Assembly: GCA_963971535.1 (NCBI GenBank)
Contig: OZ020594.1
Span: 118,765,127-118,829,126, forward strand
DNA from: Notolepis coatsorum
Taxonomy: Eukaryota; Chordata; Actinopteri; Aulopiformes; Paralepididae
Direction of reading: 5' to 3'
Length of the DNA: 64,000 nucleotides
Shown: piece by piece, positions 32,563-42,630 of the stretch
Numbering within the stretch: position 1 is the first letter of the stretch
Layout: the number at the start of each line of letters is the position of its first letter
The notes under the pieces: generated by a model
The model's database searches: none
Told to the model about the DNA's origin: nothing
What the model saw: only the letters and a program-made list of their open reading frames with translations
Translations under genes and position numbers: made by a program

Positions 32563-33003
32563 ATGCCCAAAACCCCCACCACCTCCTAATAGACAGTCTC
32601 CTCCCCACCGCATGTATATATTCCCTCCCCGCCGTATGTATATTCCCCTCCCACCCACCCACCCCCTCCTAATGTACAGTCCCCTCCCCATCATATGTAT
32701 ATAATCTGTCAGGATCTAGGGGTAACAGTACTGTATATTTGAATACCGCCTATGTCACAAATGTATCAGTACTAAATACCTATATGTCCCTATGCCATAA
32801 ATGTCATGTATGTTATGTATGTCATAAATGTCTATATGAATTGAAAATGGGGGACCCTGATGGAAACAAGACAAACGTCTTTCTCAGGTCTGCATCCCCT
32901 TAACAATTGTATGTATTGAGCCGTACTGTATTGTACCCATTCTGCAATCTGTTAAATAAAGTTTTCATTCATTCATTCATTCATTCATTCATTCATTCAT
33001 TCA
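32563..33003 (+). other. LINE-A 3-prime UTR, stem-loop and ATTC tail
   Basis: C-rich start, then the block repeated across the window (GAATTGAAAATGGGGGACCC), a small hairpin (AAGAC / GTCTT), CCATTCTGCAATCTGTTAAA, an AATAAA signal, and (ATTC)n. The hairpin stem is constant among copies while the 4-base loop varies (GAAA or AAAC). Confidence 0.85.
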
Positions 33004-33034
33004 CTAAGTGAGTTATTATTGCAGAAGGACTTAA

Positions 33035-33454
33035 AGACAAACGTCTTTCTCTGGTCTGCATCCCCTTAACAATTGTGTGTATTGAGCCGTACTGTATTGT
33101 ACCCATTCTGCAATCTGTTAAATACAGTTTTCACAGACCGTCTCTTCCCCACCGCATGTATATATTCTCTCCCACCCACCCCTCCTAATGTACAGTCCCC
33201 TCCCCATCATACTGTCAGGATCTACCGTATATGTCACAAATGTATCAGTACTAAATACCTATATGTCCCTATGCCATAAATGTCATGTATGAATTGAAAA
33301 TGGGGGACCCTGATGTAAACAAGACGAACGTCTTTCTCTGGTCACCATCCCCTTAACAATTGTGTGTCTTGAGCCGTACTGTAGTGTATTGTACCCATTC
33401 TGCAATCTGTTAAATAAAGTTTTCATTCATTCATTCATTCATTCATTCAATGTG
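33035..33454 (+). mobile_element. Two abutting LINE-A tail fragments
   Basis: A core tail without terminal repeats (33035-33130), then a rearranged 3-prime UTR and a second tail ending in (ATTC)n at 33425-33450. Confidence 0.8.
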
Positions 33455-33714
33455 TTTTTTAGGTTAAGTTAATTTGTTTAACAATATTGCAAAGACATGT
33501 GACACTAAGAGACAAGTAGAAATAAGATGGATGGATGTATGTTGTTGTTTGATCTGTGATTTATTGTATTTCATGTATGTGTTTCACAGTTCTCACCGTC
33601 CGGATTGTAAAGAAATCCCACCAGTGCTATAAAGAACGTGTTGCTGTCATCATCGCATAAGAGGAAATTACACTAGGGCTTCATAGTCTTCGGTGAGTTT
33701 GATTTGACTGATTG
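33455..33714. other. No gene seen
   Basis: Single-copy-looking AT-rich sequence between LINE tails. Confidence 0.5.
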
Positions 33715-33796
33715 ATTGAACATTTTATTAACAGATTGCAGAATGGGTACAATACAGTACGGCTCAATACACACAATTGTTAAGGGGATGCAGACC
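33715..33796 (-). mobile_element. LINE-B tail fragment
   Basis: (TGAT)n, then the complement of the conserved tail, abruptly joined to LINE-D at about 33797. Confidence 0.8.
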
Positions 33797-35935
33797 AGCC
33801 TGGTCTAAGGCCAGGAGCTCCAAGTCGGACACCGACTGGCTGACATTTAGACAGCTCAGAAACCAGTTTACTTCCCGTATTCAGAAGGCTAAATCTGAGT
33901 ACTACTTGGCTAAAACTACCTGTAACCTAAAGGACCCCAAAACATTTTGGAAGGTTATCAAGACCACTTATGGGAGTGACATCACAAATGAATTGCCACT
34001 CAGCATAGAAACTGAGTCCTGTACTGTGACTGATAAATTAACCATTCTTAATTCTTTTAACAAACATTTTATTTCATCAGGATCCTTGTTTTGAGTCACT
34101 ACAGCCATCAGACTCTGAACAGCAGGGGCCCCTTATGTCACCCCCCTCAAACTCAGAAACTGAACCCTTCAATTTATCTCCTTTTGAGGTGGTTGAGGTC
34201 CATAGGGCCCTAAAGAAGCTCAACTCCGACAAATCTGCAGGTCCGGATAAGTTGGAGCCTCATTTTCTCAAGGCAGCTGCTGATTTTATTGCAGAACCTT
34301 TAACTTACATTTTTAATCTCACCATCGAAAGCAATGAGATTCCATTAGTCTGGAAATCAGCCCACGTCCTCCTCCTGTTGAAAGGGGGTGTTCCCTCATC
34401 CCTTAACAATTACAGACCAATCTCAAAGTTGTGTGTTTTAGCCAAAGTCCTTGAGAAACTAATAAGTGAGCAGCTAAAAGATTTCTTAGACTCGCATGGC
34501 CTGCTTTCCAAGAACCAGTCAGGTTTCAGAAAGAAGCACAGCACGATCACTGCTACTCTTAAAGTAGTCAATGATGTCATTGAATCACTGGATTCCAATA
34601 AATACTGTGCTGCTCTGTTCCTAGACTTATCCAAAGCCTTTGATACGGTTGACCATGCCATTTTATCGAAGTGTCTACATAAAATTGGTTTATCTAGACA
34701 GGCTGTAGAGTGGTTTTCAAATTACCTGACGGATAGATCACAGTGTGTACACAGTCTGCTGGTTTATCATCATCTTTCCTCCCTGTACTTAAGGGTGTAC
34801 CACAAGGTTCCGTACTGGGACCTCTACTCTTCTCCATATATGTAAATGATCTTTGTATCAACCTGTCTAATGCTGCTTACCATTTCTATGCTGATGACAC
34901 AGTAATTTATTGCTCATCTCCCAGTGTTGTGCAAACGATGGAGTTCTTGCAATCTGCCTTTGACATTGTTCAGTCACATCTTACCCAGCTTAAGCTAGTG
35001 TTAAATGCTGGCAAATCAAAGTTTATGCTCTTCTCAAATGGGAAGAGACTCCCAGCTGATCTTCCCACACTTGTTACTGCTGGAGGGACTGACATCAAAA
35101 GGGTTGCTTCCTACAAATATCTAGGCATTACAGTGGACGAGAACCTTACGTTTAAATCTCACATAGACAAACTTGTGTCAAAGCTGAAGCTTAAACTCGG
35201 CTTCTTTTTCAGAAACGGGTCCTGTTTTTCACTTAAAGTTAGAAGTCACCTGATCTCGACCACCTTCTTACCACTACTCGATTATGGTGACTTACTCTAT
35301 ATGTATGCACCTGATCAGTACCTTAGAAAGCTTGATACTGTGTACCATTCTGCCTTACGCTTTGTCACGGGATGTGGAAATCGAGTGCACCATTGCACCC
35401 TATATACCATTGCAAGTTATCCATCTACAAATACGGCGATTTTCTCGATGGCTCTCTCTGGTGCACAAAGCTCTGCTTAAACTGGTTCCCTCGTACCTAA
35501 GTGTGCTTCTGTGCACAAAGCAATATAAGTATGCCCTTCGTTCTCAAGCTGCTCTAACACTGGAAGTTCCCCATATGAGAACTGAATTGGGAAAAAGGGC
35601 TTTTAAATATACTGCTCCTTCATCTTGGAACAAGATACAGGAGGACCTAAAATTACCAGGACTGGTCACCCTCGGAGAATTCAAAGCCATTTTAAAATGC
35701 TACGAACTCAGTTCCCTTGGACAGTGCAACTGTGTTTGATCATTTGCCTGTTTGATAACTTGCCTGAAATTGGAGCTTGATGTAAATGTTTTATCTGTAT
35801 TTTATTGTGATGTTCTTTTTTATGTTGAAACTTTCTGCTGCCTTGCTTGGCCAGATCGCTCTTGAAAAAGAGATTTTAATCTCAATGATGCTTATCAGGT
35901 TAAATAAAGGATTTGATTGATTGATTGAAACACTT
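33797..35935 (+). mobile_element. LINE-D, CR1/Rex1-like, 5-prime truncated and frameshifted
   Basis: Contains the pre-RT region (KSEYYLAKTT..DPKTFWKVIK), the RT core ([55 protein letters not shown] near 34890) and the C-terminal block ([19 protein letters not shown]). The 3-prime UTR contains GAAAAAGAGATTTTAATCTC and ends AATAAAGG with (TTGA)n. Reading frame changes occur near 34.1, 34.75-34.84 and 35.3-35.45 kb, so it is dead. The endonuclease is missing. Confidence 0.88.
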
Positions 35936-35986
35936 TCATGACAAAATGGCATCCAAGGTAATAAAAAAAGTCAACCAACAAACTAG

Positions 35987-36907
35987 ATGTCAGCAGGCTT
36001 ATGGGCCAACCCAAAATTGTGTATATGCAGATCCCCCTTTATGTGGAAGGAATGGATAGACAAAGGCATCCTCACCCTGGGGGACCTCTATGAAGACGAT
36101 GCATTAAAATCTTTTGAAAAACTGATTCAACAATATCAGCTGGCCAACAATCAATTTTGGAGATATTTACAATTGAGGCATCTTCTCATAGGCACATTTG
36201 GCTCGCCACAGACCCTCCCCCAGGGTACAGACCTGCTGAAAAAGATTTTGGCAATTTCTGGGTTGGGACATGAGGCCTCGGTCTACTATTCCATGTTTAT
36301 CGACAGGGAGGGCAGTGGGATATCCTCTGCTCTCAAAATAGTCTGGGAAAAGGATCTAGGGGTCACATTTGAGCAAGAGGACTGGGATATAATCTCGGGG
36401 ATCCCCAAACAGGTGTCCAGGGATATTAGAACAAGGCTAATACAATTCAAGATCTTCCACCGCATTTATTGGACCCCCTCTAAAATGTATAGACTGGGCC
36501 TGAAAGAGAACCCAGATTGCTGGAAATGTCACACAGGGGAGGGGGACCTAGTCCATGCACTCTGGTCATGTCCGAAAATCAGAGACTTCTGGAGTAACAT
36601 ACATGACTACATCACAGAGGTCACAGGGACGGAGTATGATTTCTGTTCTGGTTTATATATCCTGGGGGATCCCTGCAGTCTTAGCCATATCGCAAAGCCC
36701 CTAGCTGATTGGATACAGACTAGTATTATGATAGGCAAACAGATCATAATGAGAGGCTGGAAGGCACCAGAAGGCCCGTCATTCCGAGAGTGGAGTGGAG
36801 AACTGGGTAGGGTAGCTGCCTATGAGAAAATATCTTTTAGTTTAGGAGAGAAAGGAGACAAATATATTAGCAAATGGGGGAAATATTTGCAATTTCACTC
36901 ACTATAA
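35987..36907 (+). CDS. Tx1/L1-like LINE ORF2 C-terminal fragment
   Basis: About 306 residues, open throughout, in frame at the truncation point. It contains the C-terminal zinc-like motif of L1/Tx1 ORF2 (CWKCHTGEGDLVHALWSCP, a C-x2-C...H...C pattern) and the paired tryptophans after it. There is no RT domain, so it cannot act alone. Compare the longer relative on the minus strand at 60375-62858. Confidence 0.8.
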   Translation: MSAGLWANPKLCICRSPFMWKEWIDKGILTLGDLYEDDALKSFEKLIQQYQLANNQFWRYLQLRHLLIGTFGSPQTLPQGTDLLKKILAISGLGHEASVYYSMFIDREGSGISSALKIVWEKDLGVTFEQEDWDIISGIPKQVSRDIRTRLIQFKIFHRIYWTPSKMYRLGLKENPDCWKCHTGEGDLVHALWSCPKIRDFWSNIHDYITEVTGTEYDFCSGLYILGDPCSLSHIAKPLADWIQTSIMIGKQIIMRGWKAPEGPSFREWSGELGRVAAYEKISFSLGEKGDKYISKWGKYLQFHSL

Positions 36908-37015
36908 AAGGAGGAGGGGCACACTTGTCTAAGACAGCGACGATGCACAGGAGTATAATATAATACCTGACAAATGCACCATGTTTATGTAGACAAGAAT
37001 GGCTCTATGTTTTAA

Positions 37016-37966
37016 CACTTTGACTGCCGGGACACGTCTTTAGACGTCTTTGCTGGCGATGCTAAAGTTGCCGGGGGACGCTGTACAGCGTCCTTATATC
37101 AATATTTCAAAAATCTGCGATCGGATCCATAATCTGCCTCCGCTGGCCTGAGAACCACCAGCAGGACCCACTGAGCTCTCTGGCGGTTCAGGAGCGCCAT
37201 CTGGTGGCCGATCGCGCAACTGCTTAACAGGAAGCGCTGTAGAGGTTTTGCTAAATGTCCGTATTGCTTCCGGCCACTCGGGATAGCTTCCGGCACTGTA
37301 GCTCGTCACTCTACATAGCGATCGATTGCCAATAACTCGATAAACAACATGATTTGGACGTATATACCATTATACAAGCTGGAGATGGACCGGGTAATAA
37401 TATATCCCATAATGATAAAATTTCTACTCGACGATGATCGCCCAACGGCGCGCGGATACTGGGGTGAGTTTCAGCGTGTAACGTTACTGTCTTCGATAAT
37501 AACTGATATTATCAACATTTGACCCACATTAGATGATTGGTATAACGCTGCCCACGGAATTATAAACGCCCCCTCGCCCATCCGGTCAACATCAGATGAC
37601 GTGTAGTAACTTCTAGAACCACGTCCAGTTGAAATCTTTTATCTCGCATCGATTGCTATCAAACTGTATTTCATCATCAATATAATGCATTTGGAGCTAT
37701 AAATCAAGTTCTGGAGAAAGCTGCAGAAAACGATAAAAACATACTTATACTTTAGACCATATTTTACTATGAATATGTGAATGAAAAAGTTTAACGTTGC
37801 TACACAATGAACAATACATATAGGACTTTGAATGGGCCCTAATAATGGCAATGTAGCAATAGAATTTAAAAAGTTATAGCCCTGCAAAGAAGGGGACTTT
37901 CTCCATAGACAAATAGCGCTGGCAATCTATGGTATATCATGAATTTAACCTTAGGCAGCCAAAGTG
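37016..37966. mobile_element. piggyBac-like MITE
   Basis: Ends CACTTTGACTGCC...GGCAGCCAAAGTG, flanked by TTAA on the left and TTTTAA on the right. No transposase. A sister copy in inverted orientation is at 50814-53090 (minus its own insertion), with about 950 bp in common, which confirms the element ends. Confidence 0.8.
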
Positions 37967-39290
37967 TTTTAATGTAGATTTATTTTTTCGTTTGGTGTTT
38001 CCTTTCTGTTTTGGTATTACTTCCCATTATAGTCTCGGCTTAGTCTAATTTATCTTTCTATTTTTTATTTTTTATTTATTTTTTGTTGTGGTAGAATTTC
38101 TCGTTTGTTTAGGTTTACTTATTCTAATGTCTTTATATATATTTTTTTTTTCTTTCCCCCCCCCCCATATGGGGGGTATCAGTGTAACCTAGACGTTAGG
38201 GGTCCAGGTGTCTATGTTGTCCTTCAGGACTGACCCATGCTGATGCAAAATATGTCATTCATTGTATTGTCCTGAAGTACTGTGTGCAAAAAGAAAAAAT
38301 ATGCAATAAAGTATAAGTCATAAAAAAAAAAAAAAAAAAAAAAAACTAGATTCTTGTACCGGATCTCCTCTGGTAAACAAGAATACCCTGAAGACTCTGG
38401 CAGGAGCACTCATTCAAGGGTACTACAACTATGCTTGCACCTCATGTTACCAAAGCACCTCAAATGCGCTAAAAACAAAATTACAAACATCACAAAACAA
38501 ACTGGTCAGACTTCTACTTGACCTTACTCCTAGAACCCACCTCACCCCTGCCCACTTTGACTACCTAGGATGGCTTGGAGTAGACGACAGAGTACAGCAA
38601 CTTGCAATGGGCCTGGTCTACAAGATGCACTACACCACTAAGGTACCCATGTACATGTCAAAATACTTCCCAAAGGTCAGTGAATACCACGACCACAACA
38701 CCAGAGGAAGCTCAACAAATCATGTTAAACCCAGATTCGGCTCAAACAAGGGACTAAACACGTTTCGCAATTATGCCACATCAATGTGGAACGCCCTACC
38801 CACAGCTGTAAAGGAATGTGAATCCCTACCCACATTCAAAACCGCTCTTAAAGAGCACCTACGGGAGGCTGCAATTCGAAACTGGCCACCGTAAATGTCC
38901 AAACCCCCGCACCCCCTCCTAATAGTCAGTCTCCTCCCCACCGTATGTATATTTCTCTCCCACCCACCCACCCCCTCCTAATGTACAGTCCCCTCCACAT
39001 ATATGTATACTCTCTGTCAGGATCTATGGGTAACAGTACTGTATATTTGCATATCGTTTATGTCACAAATGTAACGGTACTAAATACCTGTATGTCCCTA
39101 TGTCATGATGTCATATATGTTGTGTATGTCATAAATGTCACTATGAATTGAAAATGGGGGACCCTGATGTAAACAAGACGAAAGTCTTTCTCTGGTCTGC
39201 ATCCCCTTAACAATTGTATGTATTGAGCTGTACTGTATTGTACCCATTCTGCAATCTGTTAAATAAAGTTCATTCATTCATTTGTCTTGT

Positions 39291-39630
39291 TTACATCATT
39301 TTCAATTTATCATAACATATATGACATACATGACATACAGATAGACAGTACTGCTACATCTATACATTTATGACATACCAGATTTACAAATATACAGTAC
39401 TGTTTGTGATACAAAAATAGTCTAAAAAAGAATATATACATTTGACGAAGAAACTGTACATTGGAGGAGGTTGGGTGTCATGTATGTCATTATGATGAAT
39501 TGAAAATGGGGGACCCTGATGTAAACAAGACGAAAGTCTTTCTCTGGTCACCATCCCCTTAACAATTGTGTGTATTGAGCCGTACTGTGTTGTACCCATT
39601 CTGCAATCTGTTAATAACATTTTCAATCAA
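39291..39630. mobile_element. Two LINE-B fragments back to back
   Basis: 39295-39475 is a minus-strand piece of the LINE-B 3-prime UTR; 39485-39630 is a plus-strand tail ending in (ATCA)-type repeats just before the SINE. Confidence 0.75.
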
Positions 39631-39644
39631 TAGTAATCCCTGTT

Positions 39645-40099
39645 GGGCGGCTAGGTGGTGCAGTGGGCAAGGCACTCACCACCAATGCTGGAGACGCTGG
39701 GTTCGAGCCCAGCTCTCCACATTGTTTTCAGTTTGGCTGGCCGTCCGTACTAATACAATTGAATTGGCAGTATTAGAGGGTGGGAAAACTGATGGGTGGG
39801 GATCGGACGTTGTGGACAGCGACTCCTACAGGTCGGTTGGTGTGCCTGCGCAGTAGAATCAGGAAGCGACGGGGGCGGCGTCCCTCCAAAGCGCAGACCC
39901 CTGACGCTGAAAGATCGCGCTGTGCAGGTGAAAAGATGCGACGGCTGCTACCTCGAGTACCGGAGGGGACTCGTGTAATGTATGGCTTCGTCCACATTAC
40001 AGCCGGCTTGTGGGAGGCATGAAACAGCGTTCGAGATAGGGGAGGGTTGAATTGGACGATACAAAATTGGGATGGGAGAAAAAGTGGATAAAAAAAAAA
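39645..40099 (+). mobile_element. tRNA-derived SINE with 14-bp target duplication
   Basis: The tRNA-like head has an A box TGGTGCAGTGG (39656-39666) and a B box GGTTCGAGCCC (39700-39710), internal RNA polymerase III promoter elements. A body of about 380 bp ends in an A-run. It is flanked by TAGTAATCCCTGTT at 39631-39644 and 40100-40113. The left arm keeps only the inverted 3-prime end. Confidence 0.9.
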
Positions 40100-40113
40100 T
40101 AGTAATCCCTGTT

Positions 40114-40290
40114 GTAGTAATCCACTTCCCTGCCTCCTCCCCGGCTGCTCTCGTGTGTTTTCTCCACTTCCCTGCCTCCTCCCCGGCTGCTCTCGTGTGT
40201 TTTCTCCACTTCCCTGCCTCCTCCCCGGCTGCTCTCGTGTGTTTTCTCCACTTCCCTGCCTCCTCCCCGGCTGCTCTCGTGTGTTTTCCC
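40114..40290. repeat. 42-bp minisatellite, about 4 units (right arm)
   Basis: Inverted counterpart of 9545-11262, with about 4 units instead of about 19 and without the long-TIR element. Confidence 0.93.
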
Positions 40291-40612
40291 TCTCCTCTCT
40301 GAAAGTAGCCTCGCCCTCGATCCGCTCCACAACACATCTTCCTGAATGACTGACACACGCTTTGTGTGTTTCTAGTGTAAAGTGTCTCTGTGACGGAACT
40401 CTACTGGACCAAGGCCTTCTACTCAAACATCTGGATCAGAACCTTCTTCTTGTGGAACCAGACAGCAGACTGGACACCACAACATCTGTAAGTACAAACA
40501 TGTAAACATTGTTTCCTCTTATTGCTCCTCCTTGCAGAAGCGGCGAGAAAGGAGCCTTGAAGTTGTACAATCCATAGGTGGCGGGTGAGCTGGACATTAG
40601 GGTAGGCTATAG
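40291..40612 (-). repeat. Low-copy end of the right arm
   Basis: Matches 9225-9540 inverted, closely. It holds no recognisable gene; a splice-like TCTG|GTAAGT-type sequence is absent and open frames are short. Confidence 0.6.
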
Positions 40613-40613
40613 A

Positions 40614-40905
40614 TTATTGTCCATTGCAATAACTTTCATATCTCATGAACCGTTCATCGTACAGACTTGTGGGAGGGGTTAATGAGTGGTGGGGGCTTCC
40701 CCTGGAAGGTTGGTGGTACCGTTCAAAATGGGCGTAAAAGCTGTTCAGCTCATCTGGTAGGGAGGCAGGAATGTTAGCGGTGCTGTTGGGTTTCCTGTTA
40801 AGGTCTGATATTGTGTGTAGTCCCGGCCACACGCCACGTGGGTCATAGCTGCTTAGCTCCTTTCCAGGTGTTGGCCGTTCCAGGGAAGCCCCAAGCAGAT
40901 GGGGG
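40614..40905 (-). mobile_element. L2-like LINE fragment (pre-RT region)
   Basis: Minus-strand residues VWPGLHTISDLN and ANIPASLPDELNSFYAHFER match the region just before the reverse transcriptase in L2/CR1-type fish LINEs. A short dead fragment. Confidence 0.6.
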
Positions 40906-41084
40906 GCTATCTTAGTGGCCCAACCACATGCGACTGTGGCACAGAACCCCAGACCATGGAGCACCTCCTTCCATGTCCTCTGTTAGGTGGACCCTGCACA
41001 GCAGAGGACCTAGTGTTGCACCCCCTGCATAGGGGGGAGTGGAGAATCAAACAAACACACATGCTGTTGCTCTCATTTGTGTAA
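40906..41084 (+). mobile_element. LINE C-terminal fragment
   Basis: Encodes CDCGTEPQTMEHLLPCPLL followed by CTAEDLV, the zinc-binding-like C-terminal motif of several non-LTR families. It abuts the fragment on the other strand. Confidence 0.5.
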
Positions 41085-41334
41085 TGAATTCAATGAACAA
41101 TAATACAAACAAATCTGTTCACATTGTCAATATAGTGATAGCAACAACACACTTGAGACTGTGCTGCTGTATACTGTTGTTGGCCCCACTGTTCTAATTA
41201 TAAAGCATTACTTCAAATGTTAATCCTTACAACTATTCATTCTATTTTATACTTTCTCATTAGCATTTTCACTGCAATATCCATTCAATGATTTAAGTGC
41301 TTCTCTGTATACAAATATGGAGCTACAATTCTCA

Positions 41335-41655
41335 CACAGGAATTGATACATGCAGACATGAAATGATACATGCACACACATGAAATGATACATGCAGACA
41401 TGAAATGATACATGCACACACATGAAATGATACATGCACACACATGAAATGATACATGCACACACATGAAATGATACATGCACACACATGAAATGATACA
41501 TGCACAGACATGAATTGATACATGCACACATGAATTGATACATGCACACACATGAAATGATACATGCACACACATGAAATGATACATGCACACACATGAA
41601 ATGATACATGCACACACATGAAATGATACATGCACACACATGAATTGATACATTG
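41335..41655. repeat. 22-bp tandem repeat, about 14 units
   Basis: Unit TGATACATGCACACACATGAAA with a few 20- and 18-bp variants. Minus-strand open frames of Cys/His-rich repeats over it are an artefact of the unit. Confidence 0.93.
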
Positions 41656-41659
41656 CAGT

Positions 41660-41760
41660 GATGGCCCTATGAAACCAATGCTCCGATACAAGCGTCAAAC
41701 TCAAAACTACATTTCCCCCAAACCCTGCTTTAAAGCCTGCTTTGCTACGGCAAAAGTCAC
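41660..41760 (+). promoter_or_regulatory. Promoter-like block upstream of the ZBED-like gene
   Basis: AAACCAATGCTCC and ACTACATTTCCCCC (41703-41716) match 341-385, where the second motif is amplified. CCAAT and ACTAYRNNNCCC motifs are typical of TATA-less vertebrate promoters. It lies about 260 bp before the candidate start codon. Confidence 0.4.
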
Positions 41761-41964
41761 GTGACCTATGACGTCCGAACCAGTAAGTGTATCGTTCGCT
41801 CAGGGAATCATGTGACTGGTTGCGACACGGCGAGACTGTTTCGTAACGCGAGACTTTGTTTGCGCGGCATTCTACTCTACATAAACGCCCAAAACATTTC
41901 ACTCGGTCTGTGTGTTTTTGTAGTAGGAGTGGTAGTTGCTATTGAGAGTTGTTTTTTGATCATC

Positions 41965-42556
41965 ATGGAGACAGCTAAGAAGAGAAGCCGTTCTCAAATG
42001 TGGGAACACTTTGATCTGATAAGTCCTAGTAAGGTATGTGTGAATGAATGAATGAATGAATGAGAACTTTATTAACAGATTGCAGAATGGGTACAATACA
42101 GTACGGCTCAATACACACAATTGTTAAGGGGATGCAGACCTGAGAAAGACGTTTGTCTTGTTTCCATCAGGGTCCCCCATTTTCAATTCATATAGACATT
42201 TATGACATACACAACATACATGACATTTATGGCATAGGGACATATAGGTATTTAGTACTGATACATTTGTGACATAAACGGTATTCAAATATACAGTACT
42301 GTTACCCCTAGATCCTGACAGAGTATATACATATGATGGGGAGGGGACTGTACATTAGGAGGGGGTGGGCATTGTACTCCTTAATAATGTGTAATTCTGA
42401 GAGTGTACAAATAAGAGTAGCATTCGATTTCTATATGATTAGATATGTGTTGTGTAGCCTATTTATTATGCTTTGTAGAGACCATCAAATAATTAGTTTG
42501 GATGCAATTTGATTTGTCTACAGGTCAAGTGCTTGCTGTGTCGTCACCAATTGGCC

Positions 42557-42630
<74 letters not shown>

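Larger units (their letters stand above)
28741..33003 (+). mobile_element. LINE-A, nearly full-length APE-type non-LTR retrotransposon
   Basis: Contains an N-terminal reading frame with a 2A-like motif, a proline-rich linker, an apurinic-type endonuclease, reverse transcriptase, a C-terminal domain, a 3-prime UTR and an (ATTC)n tail. Its motifs place it in the broad Jockey/CR1/L2/Rex1 group; the exact clade was not resolved. It sits at a point where the left arm is empty (AATGTTTACCAAGTGAG, minus strand near 11510), so it inserted after the inverted duplication. The 5-prime end is inferred from loss of arm homology. Confidence 0.88.
35986..38343 (+). mobile_element. Tx1/L1-like LINE, 5-prime truncated, nested in LINE-A
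   Basis: Only the C-terminal ORF2 part survives. It ends with an AATAAA and a long poly(A) at 38321-38343. Flanking copies of AACTAGAT (35977-35985 and from 38343) look like its target duplication. Its 3-prime UTR is itself interrupted by the piggyBac-like MITE at 37016-37966. Confidence 0.85.
35936..39290 (+). mobile_element. LINE-A copy, 5-prime truncated, split by a Tx1-like LINE
   Basis: The left piece (35941-35985) encodes the DKMASNVIKKVNQ stretch and resumes at about 38344 with TRFLYRIS-like sequence. The C-terminal coding region runs to 38894 with small changes and is followed by the LINE-A 3-prime UTR and a short ATTC tail (39270-39290). Confidence 0.88.
27070..40612. repeat. Large imperfect inverted repeat, right arm
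   Basis: Collinear inverted partner of 9225-18715. It keeps the uninterrupted target of the Gypsy element (about 28140-28170) and of the left-arm LINE-B tail (about 28735). It additionally carries LINE-A (28741-33003) and about 6.9 kb (33171-40045) with no left-arm match. Confidence 0.8.

Noticed and set aside
39645-39720. A tRNA gene
   Set aside because: A and B boxes are present, but the sequence continues into a SINE body with an A-tail and target duplication, and no clean cloverleaf acceptor was seen.
41247-41902. Cys/His-rich open frames on the minus strand
   Set aside because: They are the translation of a 22-bp tandem repeat.
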